Positions 18,004 to 29,805 are shown, numbered from the stretch's first letter. The stretch is 64,000 nt of DNA from CAVVZJ01 sp963752755 (GCA_963752755.1 CAVVZJ010000014.1:372001-436000); one strand, 5' to 3'. The notes: generated by a model not told the origin, from the letters alone. Numbers and translations: made by a program.

Positions 18004-19308
18004 TCAATCCATCCCGAACGCGGTTCTCAGCTCGGAGACGACCGCGTCGGACATGGGCGAGACGGAGGGGGCGTCCATCGCGAGGGCGTTGATGAGAGCC
18101 TCGGCGGTGGACTCCAGGACCTCCAGGCGGTCGAAGGCATCGAGGACGCTGGTGCCGCAGACCTGGACGCCGTCGTTGTCGAGGATCAGGACGGGATCGC
18201 GGAGGTTGGTGAGGGCGGCGAGGTCGCGACCGTCGGCGAACTGGAGGCCGTAGGGAACGCGGCGGGTGTCGCGGAGGAACAGGTAGCTCTCGGGGATCGT
18301 GCGGGTTGCGAGGGGGGTGTCGGTAACACTGAAGGCGGTGGCGTTGACAGGATAAGCTGTGACGATCGCGCGGACCTCGGGATGGGCTTCGTAAACCGCC
18401 GCGGTGGTTGACCGCGGCGCTGCTGGGAGTCATCCCGGGCTCCGGGGCGCCCTGGCGGACGAAGACAATATCGGGCAGGTCGAGCGTGCTACGATCAACG
18501 CGGTGGGGCGTGATGAGAAAGGAATCGTCGTCGAGTCGGGCGGAGAAGGCGCCCTGGGTACTGATCATCAGGCGCTGGCGGTAGCACCGGCGGACAAACT
18601 CACAGAGGAGTCGACGCAGCTCTTTTTCCTGACTCGTGACCGGCCCCGGCCGGTTCGTGGGCGAGGCGGTGGTCAGGGGGCGGGGGCGGTCGGCGTCGGC
18701 GTCGGTGAGATAGCGGACAGGGCCGAGGAGGCCGCCTTTGAGGATGGTCTTGGCGCAGAATTCCAGGGTCTCGAACCGCTCGAACGCTTCTTGAAGCGAG
18801 ACGCCAGCGGTGACGACGCCGTGGTTCTCCAGCACGACGCAAGCGGAACCTTCGGTGAAGGCGTCGGCGATCCGGCGGCCGAGTGCCTCGCTGCCGGGCA
18901 AAGCGTAGGGGGCGAAGCCGACGGGGCCACAGACGCGGCGGGCGGTGGGGAGCAATCGGGTGTCGGGAACCCGTCGGCAGAGGCTGAAGGCGACGAGGGC
19001 GACGGGGTGGGCGTGGACGATCGCGCGGAGGTCGGGGCGAGCGGCGTAGATGGCGCGGTGGAAAGGAAGTTCGGACGAGGGGCGGTGACGGCCTTCGGGA
19101 GAGCCGTCAGGGCGGCAATGCGGACAATATCGTCGCGCGTCAGACTCCCCTTATCGACGGCGGCCGGGGTAATCCAGAGGGTGCCGTCGTCCTCGCGGAT
19201 CGAGAGGTTGCCGCCGGAGGTCGTGGTCATCCGGTAGCGATAGACCCGCTCCATCGCCCGCATGAGGGCGTCGCGGGGGTGGATCAACTCGGGCATGCGG
19301 TCGGTCAT
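18004..19308 (-). CDS. Two-domain class II aldolase/adducin protein, frameshifted
   Basis: ATG 19308 opens the first domain (YRMTTTSGGNLSIREDDGTL, then DLRAIVHAHPVALVAF with the zinc HAHP, then ACVVLENHGVVTAG with the third His). A second full domain follows (FVRRCYRQRLMISTQGAFSA, VRAIVTAYPVNATAFSV, PVLILDNDGVQVCGTSVLDA), in which the HxH and ENHG motifs are replaced by TAYP and DNDG, so only the first domain can bind zinc in the usual way. Typical members have one domain of about 210 residues and act as fuculose-, rhamnulose- or ribulose-phosphate aldolases or epimerases. Frame changes lie near 19070 and 18405. It ends at TGA 18006-18004. Confidence 0.78.
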
Positions 19309-19565
19309 CGTCGGGGGCTCCCATCGTCAAACGACCGGATTACACGGCACAGCGGGCCGCCGATCAATGGGGCTCCGAGGCGAGACCATGAAGATGGCGG
19401 GCGTTGCGGAAGTCCCATTCACTCCCAACGCTGTCATCTTGAATGAACGTATTCACCTTGGCGGCGTTACTTGGTTGTTGACCTCCCCCATCCGTCGCGT
19501 GACGATGATAAGGAGAGCATCGGGGCTCGCGCCGCGGGGCAGTCGGCTTCCGGGGGAGGTCGGCG

Positions 19566-22500
19566 ATGATGGGCGAAGTGCTATTCTGGCTGTTCGTCGT
19601 GCTGGGGGTCATCACTCTCGTCGGCCACGGGATGTGGGTGTTGCTGCGGGCCCTGGGAAGGGGGCTCGAAGGTCTCCTCGGCACGGCCGAGCCGAGGCCG
19701 ATCGAGGCGTGGCTCTGCCCGCGCTGCGGCGAGGCGCGTCCGAAGTCGCCGGGCGTGTCGCGGTGCGACCTCTGCGGCTGGCCGGCGTTGTCGGCCGGTC
19801 AACCGCTCCGCGATCGGGCCGATCTGGCCTTCCGTCGGCTGCAACAGAGAATTAATCGCTATCAACGTCTCGGCCTGTTCACGGCCGAGGAGCGGGACCG
19901 GCTGCAGGAAGCCCTCCCGATCGTGGCGACGCCACGGCTCGCGCCCGCCGAGGTCCCGGGTCCGGCACCCCGGCGCCGGGCGCCGGAGCCGGTCGCCGCC
20001 GCGGCCGAGGTCGTGAAGCCGGCGGCTCTTGAGGAGATCGCGTTCCTCGAACCGAAGGGGCCGGAGGTCGGGCCGGTCGTGGCGGAGCCGTTGGCGACGG
20101 AGCCGAAAGAAGCGGAACCGGCTGGGGTCGGGGGACGATCGCGGAGCGTGCTGGACCTGCTGGCAGCGTTCTTCGAGGAGAAGAACATCCGCTGGGGGGA
20201 ACTGGTGGGCGGCTTGCTGATCGTGGGTTGCTCGCTGGCCCTGGTCATCAGCTTCTGGGCGAGCATCGCGGAGCGCCCGATCTTGAAGTTCGGCCTGTTC
20301 AACGGGGTGACGGCCTTGCTGTTCACGCTCGGCTTCCACGCCGAACGTCGCTGGAAGCTGCCGACGACGGCGCTGGGCCTGATCGTGATCGCGACGTTGC
20401 TGACGCCGTTGAACTTCCTGGCGGTCGCCTCGCTGGCGCGGGGGGCGGAAGTCGGGACGGGCTGGGCCCTGGCGGCCGAGCTGGCGATGGTGACGCTCTT
20501 CGCGGGCCTGGTGTATCGGGCGGGGCGGTCGGTGGTGACGCGGGGGCCGGTGGCGCTGGTTGTGGGGGTGCTGGTGCCTTCGGTGGCGATGCTCCTGATC
20601 CGGGGGGCCAACCCGCCGCCGGGAACGCTGGGGGTGGTGCTGGGACTCGGGGCCTTGCCGATCGTGGGTCAAGGGGCGGCGGTGGGGGCCTTGATGATCG
20701 GAGCAAGGAGGGAGCGGGAGGTCGGGGCGGAGCTGGCGAACGAGATGCTGCGGATGCTCGGGCTGGCCTGCTTCGCGACGGCCCTGGCGCTCGGCCTCCT
20801 GCTGGTACGGGGTGGTCCGATCGCGGCAACGCTGCACCGGCTCGCCCCCCTGGCACCGCTGGCCGGGGCGACGGTGCTCGCGCCGGGTTTGTTGCTCTGG
20901 AGGCGGACGGTCGCGGCGGACCTGATCGGCTACCGGATTGCCGGAACCGCCATCGCGGCCGGCGGGAACGCTCCTGATGCTCGCGGGGGTCGTGCTGGCG
21001 TGGCCCGAGCCGTCGGTGATGTTGCCAGTCGCCTTGTTGAACTTCGCGGTGTTGACCGGCCTGGCCCTCACGCTCGAGGTGCCCGCCGCGCATGTGCTGG
21101 CGGGGTCTTGCCTGACCCTGGCGTACCTGCTCGGCTGGCTGGTGATCTCGGGTCGGCTCGGCTGGCAAGGCGTGACCGAGGCCGAGGCGATGGGGGCCTT
21201 GCTCTCGGGTCGGAGCGGGATGGCCCTGGCACCGATTGTCCTGCTGTTCGGGGGAGCGACGGTCGCGGGCTTGCGGCTGGGTCGTCGGCTCGATGCGCAG
21301 GCGTTGGGGATGGTGGCGGGACTGGCGGGGGCGTTCAGCGTCGGACTGATGGGCTGGCATGGCTTCGGGAGGACGGGACAGGCTGCGGCGGTGGAGTGGG
21401 TTTATGCGTTGTATGCGGTCGCGGCACTGGTCGGGGCTCCGGGGTTCGGAAGGTGTCCACTCGTCGGAGGAACGACGGGGAAGATCGAGGAACGGGTGCT
21501 CGGGTGGACCGGGTCGGCTTTGCTGCTGGCGGCGGCGTTGCAAGGGTTCGTCTTCGGGACGCGAGCGCCGGCCCTGGCCTTGCCGTGGGTCGTGGCCTTG
21601 CTGGCGCATGCGAGCGTGACGGCGGTTCTCGCCGTCGTGCTGGGGGCCTGGAGGCGGGATGAGGAGTGCCTGCGGGCCATCCTGACACGATCGGCGCTGG
21701 CGACGTCGATCGTGGCGGCGGTCTGGCTGGCGGTCGTGCTGGCGGTCGCCGATCCGGGGACGCTGGCAAGGCATCTGGGGTGGCTCGCCCTGGTCTGGCT
21801 GGTGCTGGCGTGCGAGGAGGTCCAGCCGGCGCTCTTCGCGGCGATGCAGGCGGCGTTGACGGGCTCGGTCGTCTTCGCGGTGGCGGCCGGTCTGGCGAGG
21901 CGATCGTGGTACGTCGCCTCGCGGTTTCCGTGGCTCGACCCGAGGACCTTGCAGGCGCAGGGGATGGCACTGGGCTTGCTGAGTCTGGCCTGGATCGCGT
22001 TGAGGCTGGGCGTGCGGGTCTGGTCGCGACCGGAGGGGCCGACGGCCAGGGCGAAGATCCTGGTCGATCCGCCGTGGCCGGCGATGGATCGGTATCCGCG
22101 GTGGGTCCTCCTCGTGATGCTGGTGGCTCTGGCGGTGTATGGGGTGCTGCCGGGGGCGGCCGCGGAGTTGACGCCGCGCGGGATGGCGGCGAGGTACGGG
22201 TCGGGGGCGTTCGAGCTGACGGGTATCCCGCATGGTCCCGCGATCGGGGCGGGGTCGTGGGGGTTGATGGGGCTGGTCGTGGCGGTGCTGCTGGCGGGGG
22301 GCTGGGAGCGTTTCCGTCGGAGCGACCTGCTGGGGGTCTTGCTGGCGGCGTCGATGGCGGGACCATTGCTGGCGGGACGCTGGGAAGCGGACGGAGCCGT
22401 GGCCTCGGCGCTGCAGGTGGTCGGGGGCGATCGTGCTGCTCGTCCTGTCGGCCTTGATCTGGGAACGCGAACGACTCGCCGGCTGGGCGCGGAGGCTTGG

Positions 22501-25500
22501 CTGGGAGATCGAGCCAAAGCGGGCGGCGGGACTGGCGAGGGAGGCGGCGGGGATCGCGCTGGCGGCGGCGGGGGTGCCGCTGGTGGTGATGGGTCTGTAT
22601 GTCGGTCGTGCGGCGCTGGGCGGGAGGCCGGTGGGACCCGGGCTGTCGAGCCTCGCGGGCGCGGTGGGACTGTTCTTCGCGGTCGTGGTCGCGTCGGTCT
22701 GCGTGCTGGGGCTCCGGATGCGGGCCGGGAAGGACCGAAATCCGCCTCGATTCGGGGACGACGTGGCGGCCCTGGGCGCGAGCCGATGGGCTGCTGGCCT
22801 TGATGGTTGGGGTGCTGCCGGTGGTGGCGGTGGCGGCGTTCGCGGTCGGTTCGGCGCTGGCGTCGGACCCGATTGTCGGCCCGAGGTCGGGGACGCTCTT
22901 CGACCGGCTGGGGACGGCCGGCTCGTCGGTGCCGCCGGTTCTCCTGCTGGCCGGGGTCTTGATCGGGTTCGCGGTTCGCGAGCGAATGCCGGGCTTTGCC
23001 TTCGGGGCGGGGATGGTCTTGATCCTGGCCGCGATGATCGGACGGTTGCTGACCGGGCGTTCGGGTCGGCCAGACCTTCGAGGCGACGCTGGCGGCCGAG
23101 CTGGCCATGCTCGACGCGGTCGTCGGCTCGGCGTTCGCGTTGGGATGGGTGGGGGCGGTCGTCGGCTGGAGGCGGCGAAGGGGCGAGGAGGGACCGGCGA
23201 GCCTCGGGGGACCGCTGGAAACCTTGATCCTGCTGGGGGTCTCGCTGGTCGTGATCGCGGAGGTGGGCGGGGTCGGGGTCGGTCTGGTGGGACCCGCTGG
23301 CCCTGGCCTTGCCGAAGGTGGTGGCGGGGCCGTGGGGATGGGCGGCGGTGGTGTTGACGGCGGGGGCGGTGGTGGCGTTCGTGAGGGCAACGGGGAGGGA
23401 GATCGGAGCGGCCTGGATCGGGCTCGGGGTGGTGGGCGGCGCGGGGTTCGTGGCGTTGGGGATCGCGTTCCGCGATCCGGGAGACTGGAGGACGTATCAC
23501 GGCTTGCTCGTCGCGAAGGCGATGGCGGGGGCGGTCTTGCCGCTGGTGGCCTGGGAACGGTCCGGGTTGCGGCTGGCGTCGGTGAAGGCGAAGACGCGGC
23601 GGACGGTCGTGGGCTGGGCGACGTTGGCGCTGGTGGCGGTCGTGCTGTTCGCGGTGAGGGCGTATGACGTGGACCCGCAGTCGCCGTACTGGACGGTGGT
23701 CGGCCTGGCGGCGATGGTGCCGCTGGCGGCGGTCCTGGCGGCGTGGTCGGGGTGGTCCGGGTACGTCGTGATCGCAGGGGTTCTGGTGAATGCGGCCTCG
23801 ACGTTCGGCTGGTGTGCGACGGCGCGCTGGCGGGGTCCGCTGGAGGCTGGGGGGCGTGGGCGGACCTGCTGAATGTCAACGTGATCGCGATGGCCTTGCC
23901 GGTGCTGGCGTGGCTGGCGCTGGATCGTCGGTTCCTGAGGCCGGCACGCGAAGGGGTCGGTCCGGGGCGTCTGGAGGTACTCGTTCGGCTGGTTCGCGGC
24001 GAGGGCGGCGCTGGGGGTGCTGGGGTTCGTGGTGGTCGTCGGCCTGCTGGATGACATGGCGAGGGGTCGGGCGAGGCCGGACGTGCTGCTCGGCTGGGCG
24101 GCGCTGGCGGCGGCGGGGATCGCGATGGCGGCCGAACTCTGGGACGAGGCGGCCGGGGCACCGTTGGCGGGTCTGTACGGATTGGGGCTTTGCGTCGTGG
24201 GCTGGTCGGTGCATCAGTTCCATCTGGAGCCGCACTGGCTGGTCTGGACGGGGACGATGCTGCTGTCGGCGTACTCGCTGGGGACGAGCTTCCTCTGGTG
24301 CCGTCGCAACGCTCTCCGCGACCTGGCCGATCGGCTGGGCATCCCGAGGCGTGGGGCGGAGATGCCCGAAGGGCCGCTGGCGTGGCTGGTGCGGGCGAAC
24401 CTGGTGCTGGCGGCGGTGGTGATGGTTCTGGCGTTTCGGTCGATCCTGACGGACCCGTCGGCGGCCTTGCGGAGTTCGGCGGCGCATGCGGCGTTGGCGG
24501 AGGTGCTGGCGATCGGACTGCTGGCTCAGGGCGAGAGGCGGGGGAGTCTTCAGGTCGTGGCGCTGGCGGTGGGCGTCGTGGGAGGCGTGGCGTGGGGCTG
24601 GGCCTGGATCGGACCGGAGGTGGCGTTCGGGGGCCTGGATCGGCTGGTGGTCGTGCTGACGGTCCTGATCGGAGCGACGATCCTTTACGGACTCGGGCCG
24701 GCGAAGCTCTTGCCGGTCGCGGAGGAGTGGAGTCCGAGGCGGCGAAGGCGGTTCGTGCCGGCGTTGATGGGGCTGGCGGGGGTCGTGCTGGCGTTTGACG
24801 TTCGGGGCCGAGATCAAGGCGTCGGCCGAGGGGAAGGACGTGCCGATCTCGATGCCGGCCTTGGCGACGGAGGCGGTCGCCTTGCTGGCGGCGGCCCTGG
24901 CGGCGTTGGTGGCGGCCCTGGTGCCGGGTCGCGACCCGCTGGGATTGCCGGAGAAGCGGCGGACGGCTTACGTCTATGCCGCCGAGGCGTTGCTGGCGGG
25001 GCTGCTGGGGCATGTGAGGTTGACGCTGCCCTGGATGTTCTCGGGAATCTTCGCGAGGTACTGGCCCTTGATCGTGCTGGGGGTGGCGTTCGTGGGCGTG
25101 GGGCTGGGCGAGCTGTTCCGTCGGCAAGGGCGGCTCGTGCTGGCCGGTCCCCTGGAGAGGACGGGGGCGTTGCTGCCGCTGCTGCCCTTGCTCAACGCCT
25201 TGCGGGTGGCGCCGAGGCCGGGCGAGGACGTGTTGTTCCTGGTCCTGCTGGGCGGGCTCTACATGACGCTCTCGATGCTGCGGTCGTCGCTCGGCTTCGG
25301 GGCGTTGGCGACGCTGGCCTACAACGGGGCGATCTGGGCGTGTGCTCCGTCACTGGGACGGATTCGGCCTGGACCGGCATCCGCAACTCTGGGTCATCCC
25401 GCCGGCCCTCTGCGTGCTGGTCGGGGGGTATCTGAACCGGGAACGGCTCAACGAGGCGCAGGCGGCAGCGATCCGTTACGGGGCGGCCCTGGCGATCTAC

Positions 25501-25823
25501 CTGTCCTCGACGGCCGACATCATTTTGACCGGCGTGGCGCAGGCACCCTGGCTGCCGTTGGTGCTGGCGGGGTTGTCGATCGGGGGCGTCTTCGCGGGGA
25601 TCCTGCTGAGGGTGCGGGGGTTCCTGTTCCTGGGACTGGGGTTCCTGGCGCTGGCGATCTTCACGGTCATCCGGTATGCGGCCGTCGATCTGAGGCAGAC
25701 GTGGATCTGGTGGGCGTCGGGGATCGTGGCGGGGGTCCTGATCCTGGCGCTGTTCGCTTACTTCGAGAAGAAGCGGGAGGAGATCCTGAGGCTGGCGGAG
25801 CAGCTCAAGCAGTGGCAGCCTGA
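19566..25823 (+). CDS. Giant multi-pass membrane protein with zinc-ribbon N-terminus, frameshifted
   Basis: The frame starts at ATG 19566 with one helix (VLFWLFVVLGVITLVGHGMW), then a zinc ribbon (CPRCGEARPKSPGVSRCDLC, residues 54-73), then a charged Pro/Glu linker. After about residue 200 it is almost continuous hydrophobic helices (several dozen), interrupted only by short loops, to the end near EQLKQWQ (about 25818). The joined length is about 2,080 residues. This architecture recalls DUF2339-type membrane proteins, which are also long with an N-terminal soluble part, but the similarity is by shape only. At least nine frame changes occur (near 20950, 22420, 22790, 23070, 23300, 23860, 24000, 24800 and 25350), yet hydrophobicity continues across all of them. 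The stop is uncertain (TGA 25821 after one more shift). There is no close neighbour in the same operon. Confidence 0.6.
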
Positions 25824-25942
25824 CGGCGCCAGCGGGAAAGTCGGCCGGATCGGGGAGGGGATGCTTCCCGATCGCGGGGCTCTCCTGTTACGCTCTGGCC
25901 GAGGGCAGGCACGACCCGGAAACTCCCCGGAGGACGGGCACC

Positions 25943-27118
25943 GTGGCAAGGAGCCGCATGTTCGGCAGCGGACTCAAACGGCAACTGGTCCGGCTGGCGA
26001 GCCTCGGCGCGGCCCTGGTCGTGACGGCGGGCGTGGCGGTCGGAGGCACAGGAGACAGGAGCGTCCGGCCAGAAGGAGGCGGCGTTCCCGACGCCGCGAC
26101 TGCCCGCGCGACAACCTGCTCGTCTATCGAGGGCCGAGCAACGAGCCGGAACCGGTCAAGACGGTCGCCGACTGGCAGAAGCGACGGGCCGAGATCCTCG
26201 AAGGGATGCAGGCCGTGATGGGGCGGCTGCCGGGCGACGAGAAGCGTTGCCCGCTGGAGATGAAGGTCGAGGAGGAGGTGGACTGCGGGACGTACGTGCG
26301 TCGGCTGATCACCTACGCCTCGGAGCCGGGCAGTCGGGTGCCGGCTTACCTGTTGATCCCGAAGGAGTTGCTCCAGGGCGACGGCAAGAAGGCCCCGGCG
26401 GTGCTCTGCCTGCACGGGACCGACAACGTCGTCGGGCACGGCGTCGTGGTCGGCGCTGGGCAACCGGCCGAACCGGCAGTATGCCAGCGAGCTGGCCGAG
26501 CGGGGATACGTCACCCTCGCCCCGAACTACCCGCTGCTGGCCAAGTATCAGCCCGACATCAAGGCGCTCGGCTGGGAGAGCGGGACGCTCAAGGCCGTCT
26601 GGGACAACATGCGGGGGCTCGACCTGCTGGAGTCGTTGCCGTACGTGGAGCCGGGGGCAGTTCGGCGCGATCGGCCACTCGCTGGGCGGGCACAACTCGG
26701 TCTATACGGCCGTCTTCGACGACCGGATCAAGGTCGTCGTGACGAGCTGCGGGCTCGACTCGTTCCTCGACTACTACGGCGGCGACGAGAAGGTCTGGAT
26801 GCCCGAGAAGGGGTGGACGCAGACCCGCTACATGCCGCGGCTGGCCGAGCTATCGGGGCCGCCTGGAGGAGATCCCGTTCGACTTCCACGAGCTGATCGG
26901 CGCCCTGGCACCGCGGCACGTGCTGATCATCGCGCCGCTGCATGACGCGAACTTCCGGGCGGAGAGCGTGGATCGGATCGTGGCGGCCGCGCGGCCGGTC
27001 TTCCGGCTCTACGGCCACCCGGAGCGGCTCCAGGTCCGAGCACCCCGACTGCGAGCACGACTTCCCCGATGCGATGCGGGAGGAGGCGTACGCGCTGTTC
27101 GACAAGGTCCTCCGTTGA
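25943..27118 (+). CDS. Secreted alpha/beta hydrolase (esterase-like), frameshifted
   Basis: The start is GTG 25943 or ATG 25958, followed by a signal peptide (LVRLASLGAALVVTAGVAVG). The mature protein shows RVPAYLLIPKELL, APAVLCLHGTDN (oxyanion region), FGAIGHSLGGHNSVY with the nucleophile Ser (about 26675), PRHVLIIAPLHDANFRAESV (acid residue region) and HDFPDAMREEAYALFDKVL with the catalytic His. This is the acetyl-xylan-esterase / dienelactone-hydrolase-like group, and the likely substrate is an ester-bearing carbohydrate. Five frame changes (near 26100, 26450, 26650, 26860 and 27035) break it. It is followed 40 bp later by a DUF4198/DUF3386-like gene. Confidence 0.75.
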
Positions 27119-27158
27119 GGGTCGGAGAGGCCCGGAAATCCAGAAAGGGAGACTGTCC

Positions 27159-28518
27159 ATGAGACCGCGACCCTGGATGCTCGCCACCTGGCTGGTCCTG
27201 ACACTGGCCAGCGTGGAGGCGCGGGCCCACTTCCTGTTCGTGCGGATCGGGCCGTTCGCGGAGTCGGGCCGGACCGCCGAGGTCTTCTTCAGCGAGCGGG
27301 CGGACGCGGGCGACCCGAGGTTTGTGGCCAAGATCGCCGGGACGAAGCTCTGGGCCCAGGAGACGCCAGGAGAGTTCCGGCCGCTGGAGGTTCGAGCAGG
27401 GGCGGACCGGCTGACGGCGCATGTGCCGGGCTCGGGGGCGGTGGCGGTCGTCGGCGTCTGCGAGTACGGGGTCCTGGCCCGGCCGGGTGAGACGCCGTTT
27501 CTGCTCCGCCACTATCCGAAGGCGCTGGCGGGTCCGGCGGAGGGACTGAACCGGCTGGAGTCGAGGCCCGGGGCGCCGCTGGAAGTCGTCGCGAGGATCG
27601 AGGGCGACCGCGTCCGGCTGACGGCGCTGGTGGACGGCAAACCGAGGCCGGGGGTGACGTTTCACGTCGTGGATGTCGATCTGGTCGAGGATACGGTTGA
27701 AGCGGGGGTTGACGGTGAGGCAACCTGGACGCCGGAGGCGCCGGGGAGTTACGCGATCTACTTCCGGCACGATACGCAGGAGTCGGGCTCACACCAGGGC
27801 CAGCGTTACGACGAGATCCGCTCGTTCGCGACGCTGGCGCTCGACTGGCCGCTCGTCCGCGAGGGGGCCGACGCCGGTGCGGTCGCTCTCTTCCGGGACG
27901 CCCTGGAGGCGCGGGCGGTCTGGGGAGACGACTTCCCAGGATTCCGGGCGGAGGTCCGGGGCGACGTCGAAGGGCGATCGTTCGCGGGCACGGTGACGGT
28001 GGACGCCGCCGGGAACGTCGCGACCGAGGGGATCGGCCCGTCGGCGCGCGACTGGGTTGAGGACCGGCTCGCTCGATCGCCATGCACCGGCTCACCAGCG
28101 GCGACGCGTCGCCGGTCCTCCGCTTCGCCGACCCGAACGACGAGGGCCACCCGCTCGGTCGATTGCTCGCCTTCGAGGGGGGTCGGTTCGCCTCCAGCTA
28201 CCGCGTGGAGGACCGGCAGATCCGCGTCGTCAACCGGCACGTCGGCCACGGGGACCTGACGATCACCACGCTCGACAACGTCCGGAACGCCGAGGGCCGG
28301 TTCCTGCCGCGGAGTTACGTCGTGCAATACTGGGACGACGCCAGCGGCTCCCTCCAACGGGTCGAGACGGTCCGCGAGCGCTGGGAGCGGGTCGGGGCCT
28401 TCGACCTGCCCGCCGAGCAGACGGTGACGATCGCCACCGAAGGCGGCTTTTCCGTCAGGCGCTCGCGCTGTCGGGACACGGCCTACTCCGCCCCGCGACA
28501 GCCAGGCCGACGCGCTGA
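27159..28518 (+). CDS. Secreted DUF4198-like / DUF3386-like two-domain protein, frameshifted
   Basis: ATG 27159 begins a signal peptide (MRPRPWMLATWLVLTLASV). The first 230 residues look like the DUF4198 / NikM-type beta-sandwich (AHFLFVRIGP, FFSERADAGDPRFV, VTFHVVDVDLVEDTVEAG), known from proteins linked to nickel or cobalt uptake. The second half matches DUF3386 (LFRDALEARAVWGDDFPGF, SYRVEDRQIRVVNRHVG, EDRQ.., LPRSYVVQYWDD), a family of unknown function common in cyanobacteria and planctomycetes. Frame changes lie near 28075 and 28455; after the second, the protein ends LALSGHGLLRPATARPTR. It may be co-transcribed with the hydrolase upstream. Confidence 0.7.
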
Positions 28519-28540
28519 ACGCCCCCTTCGCGACGTCTCC

Positions 28541-28700
28541 GCGACGCGCCCGGGACGCCTTCACGACGTCACGGGGACGCCGAGGGGACGCACCCGGACG
28601 TCCCGAGCGACGTTGCGCAAGTCCTGAATCAGCCGGACCTTTGGGGGCCTTGCCGTTACATTTTGAAGTTCGTTCGGCGCCCGGCGACCGCGCCGGCGTT
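28541..28700. repeat. Dispersed intergenic element, copy B (truncated)
   Basis: The 20-mer GCGACGCGCCCGGGACGCCT (28541-28560) is identical to 8018-8037. The core TTTTGAAGTTCGTTCGGCGC (28661-28680) matches copies A and C. The A/T block with the extended -10, expected about 90-100 bp further right, is absent, so this copy is shorter. It starts 23 bp after the stop of the DUF3386-like gene. Confidence 0.6.
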
Positions 28701-28925
28701 CCGGCGATCGCGAGGGCTGCGAGGCTCCGCATTGTCAAAGAACATCGCGGTGAAGTCCGCCAGGTGCGCGGACCGGGAGCGCAAGGGTTCACCCCTATCA
28801 TCCGAATCTGGGGAGCCGGCAATCACCTTTTCCGGAAGAATTTCCGGCGAGTGTTGGACCGCGGAGATGCAACCGTGTCGCTCTGGACCGGCGACAACGG
28901 TGTCACTCGGATTTCCGACACAGGT

Positions 28926-29029
28926 CCGCTGATGCGGTCCGGTCCGGTTCGGCCACGGCTTTGTGGGAACGCCGGGGGGGGCTCTCCCCCATTGAAAAAC
29001 CGAACGGCATCAGCGGGTTCATGGATCAG
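28926..29029. repeat. Inverted repeat, family 1 copy c
   Basis: CCGCTGATGC...GGTTCGG (28926-28952, carrying a duplicated GGTCC) pairs with CCGAACGGCATCAGCGG (29000-29016). The outer sequence GGGTTCATGGATCA matches the arm at 7870-7886. The centre has a G-run (GCCGGGGGGGGCTC) and no inner palindrome as clean as in copy a. The right edge covers the stop codon of the minus-strand Cys-rich gene (29026-29028). Confidence 0.6.
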
Positions 29030-29385
29030 TGCGGACGCCGTTGGTGCTTCCATCGGTAGAAGGGCGGCAGGAGGTCGATCCGGGTGGCGGGGGCCAGCCC
29101 CTGACCGTAGCCGGGGCTGCCGAAGACGCCGTAGCCGCGGAAGCCGGGCTGGAGGTTGCCGGCGCCGAGCTGGATCAAGGGACCGCGACCATAGGCGAAA
29201 TCCTGGTAGCCGTAGAGGCAATTGTCGGTGCAGTAAGGCAGACGGCACCAGGCGCAATGGCAAGGCTCAGGACCATAGGTGTGGCCGCCGAGACCGCCGT
29301 CGGCGAGGGTCGGGGAGGCGATCACCAGGACGGCGAGAGCGAGGAGGCATCGGCGGAGCCGGGCACTCCGCGGGGGAACGGTCAT
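29026..29385 (-). CDS. Small secreted Cys-rich protein
   Basis: The 119-residue product has a signal peptide (RCLLALAVLVIASPTLADG) and a compact Cys/His/Tyr-rich mature part, CHCAWCRLPYCTDNCLYGYQ (five Cys in 20 residues), followed by Gly/Tyr-rich sequence. The spacing CxCxxC...CxxxC suggests metal binding or disulfides after export. No named family was recognised; similar short proteins are common in planctomycetes. The frame is intact. Its stop lies within a dispersed repeat. Confidence 0.6.
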   Translation of the reverse strand: MTVPPRSARLRRCLLALAVLVIASPTLADGGLGGHTYGPEPCHCAWCRLPYCTDNCLYGYQDFAYGRGPLIQLGAGNLQPGFRGYGVFGSPGYGQGLAPATRIDLLPPFYRWKHQRRPH

Positions 29386-29677
29386 CGGTCAACCTCCCTG
29401 TCCGATGTTGAGGGTCCGCGTCGTGCCGCGGATTTGTGCATCGCGACACGACGACGGGGGCGGGCCTGTCCTTTCCCAAAACGATACCACGGCGATCGGG
29501 CTGACGACCGCCAGGGCGACGACACCGCGAAGGCGGTCGGACGGGTCGTTCCGGGTGCGGTGGCTGCGTCGCTGTGAAGGAATGAACGATCTTGCGAGGA
29601 AGCGTCGTGCGGGAGAGCGGGCCCGGGTTCGTCCCGGGGCAGACCGTACTGGATGGTTGGAAACCGTGTAATCGTTC

Positions 29678-29759
29678 CGTAGGGTGCGTCGCGTCTTTGA
29701 CGACGCACCTCCGTCTCTCGGAGGATCGGTGCGTCGTCGAAGACGCGACGCACCCTACG
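29678..29759. repeat. Long near-perfect palindrome
   Basis: The left arm 29678-29709 (starts CGTAGGGTGCGTCGCGTC) and the right arm 29728-29759 are reverse complements at 31 of 32 positions, with an 18-bp loop. Nothing in it codes for protein. It looks like a REP-type or MITE-type element. Confidence 0.75.
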
Positions 29760-29805
29760 ATTGCGGCAATCCGCCCTGCAAGGATTTCGTTCGGTCGTCG
29801 AGGAT

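Noticed and set aside
21402..25127. A 1,241-codon open frame on the minus strand, and others such as 20323-22233 and 12795-14744
   Set aside because: They lie antisense to hydrophobic or conserved plus-strand genes, have extreme Pro/Arg/Ser composition and no motif. High GC leaves few stop codons in the antisense frames.
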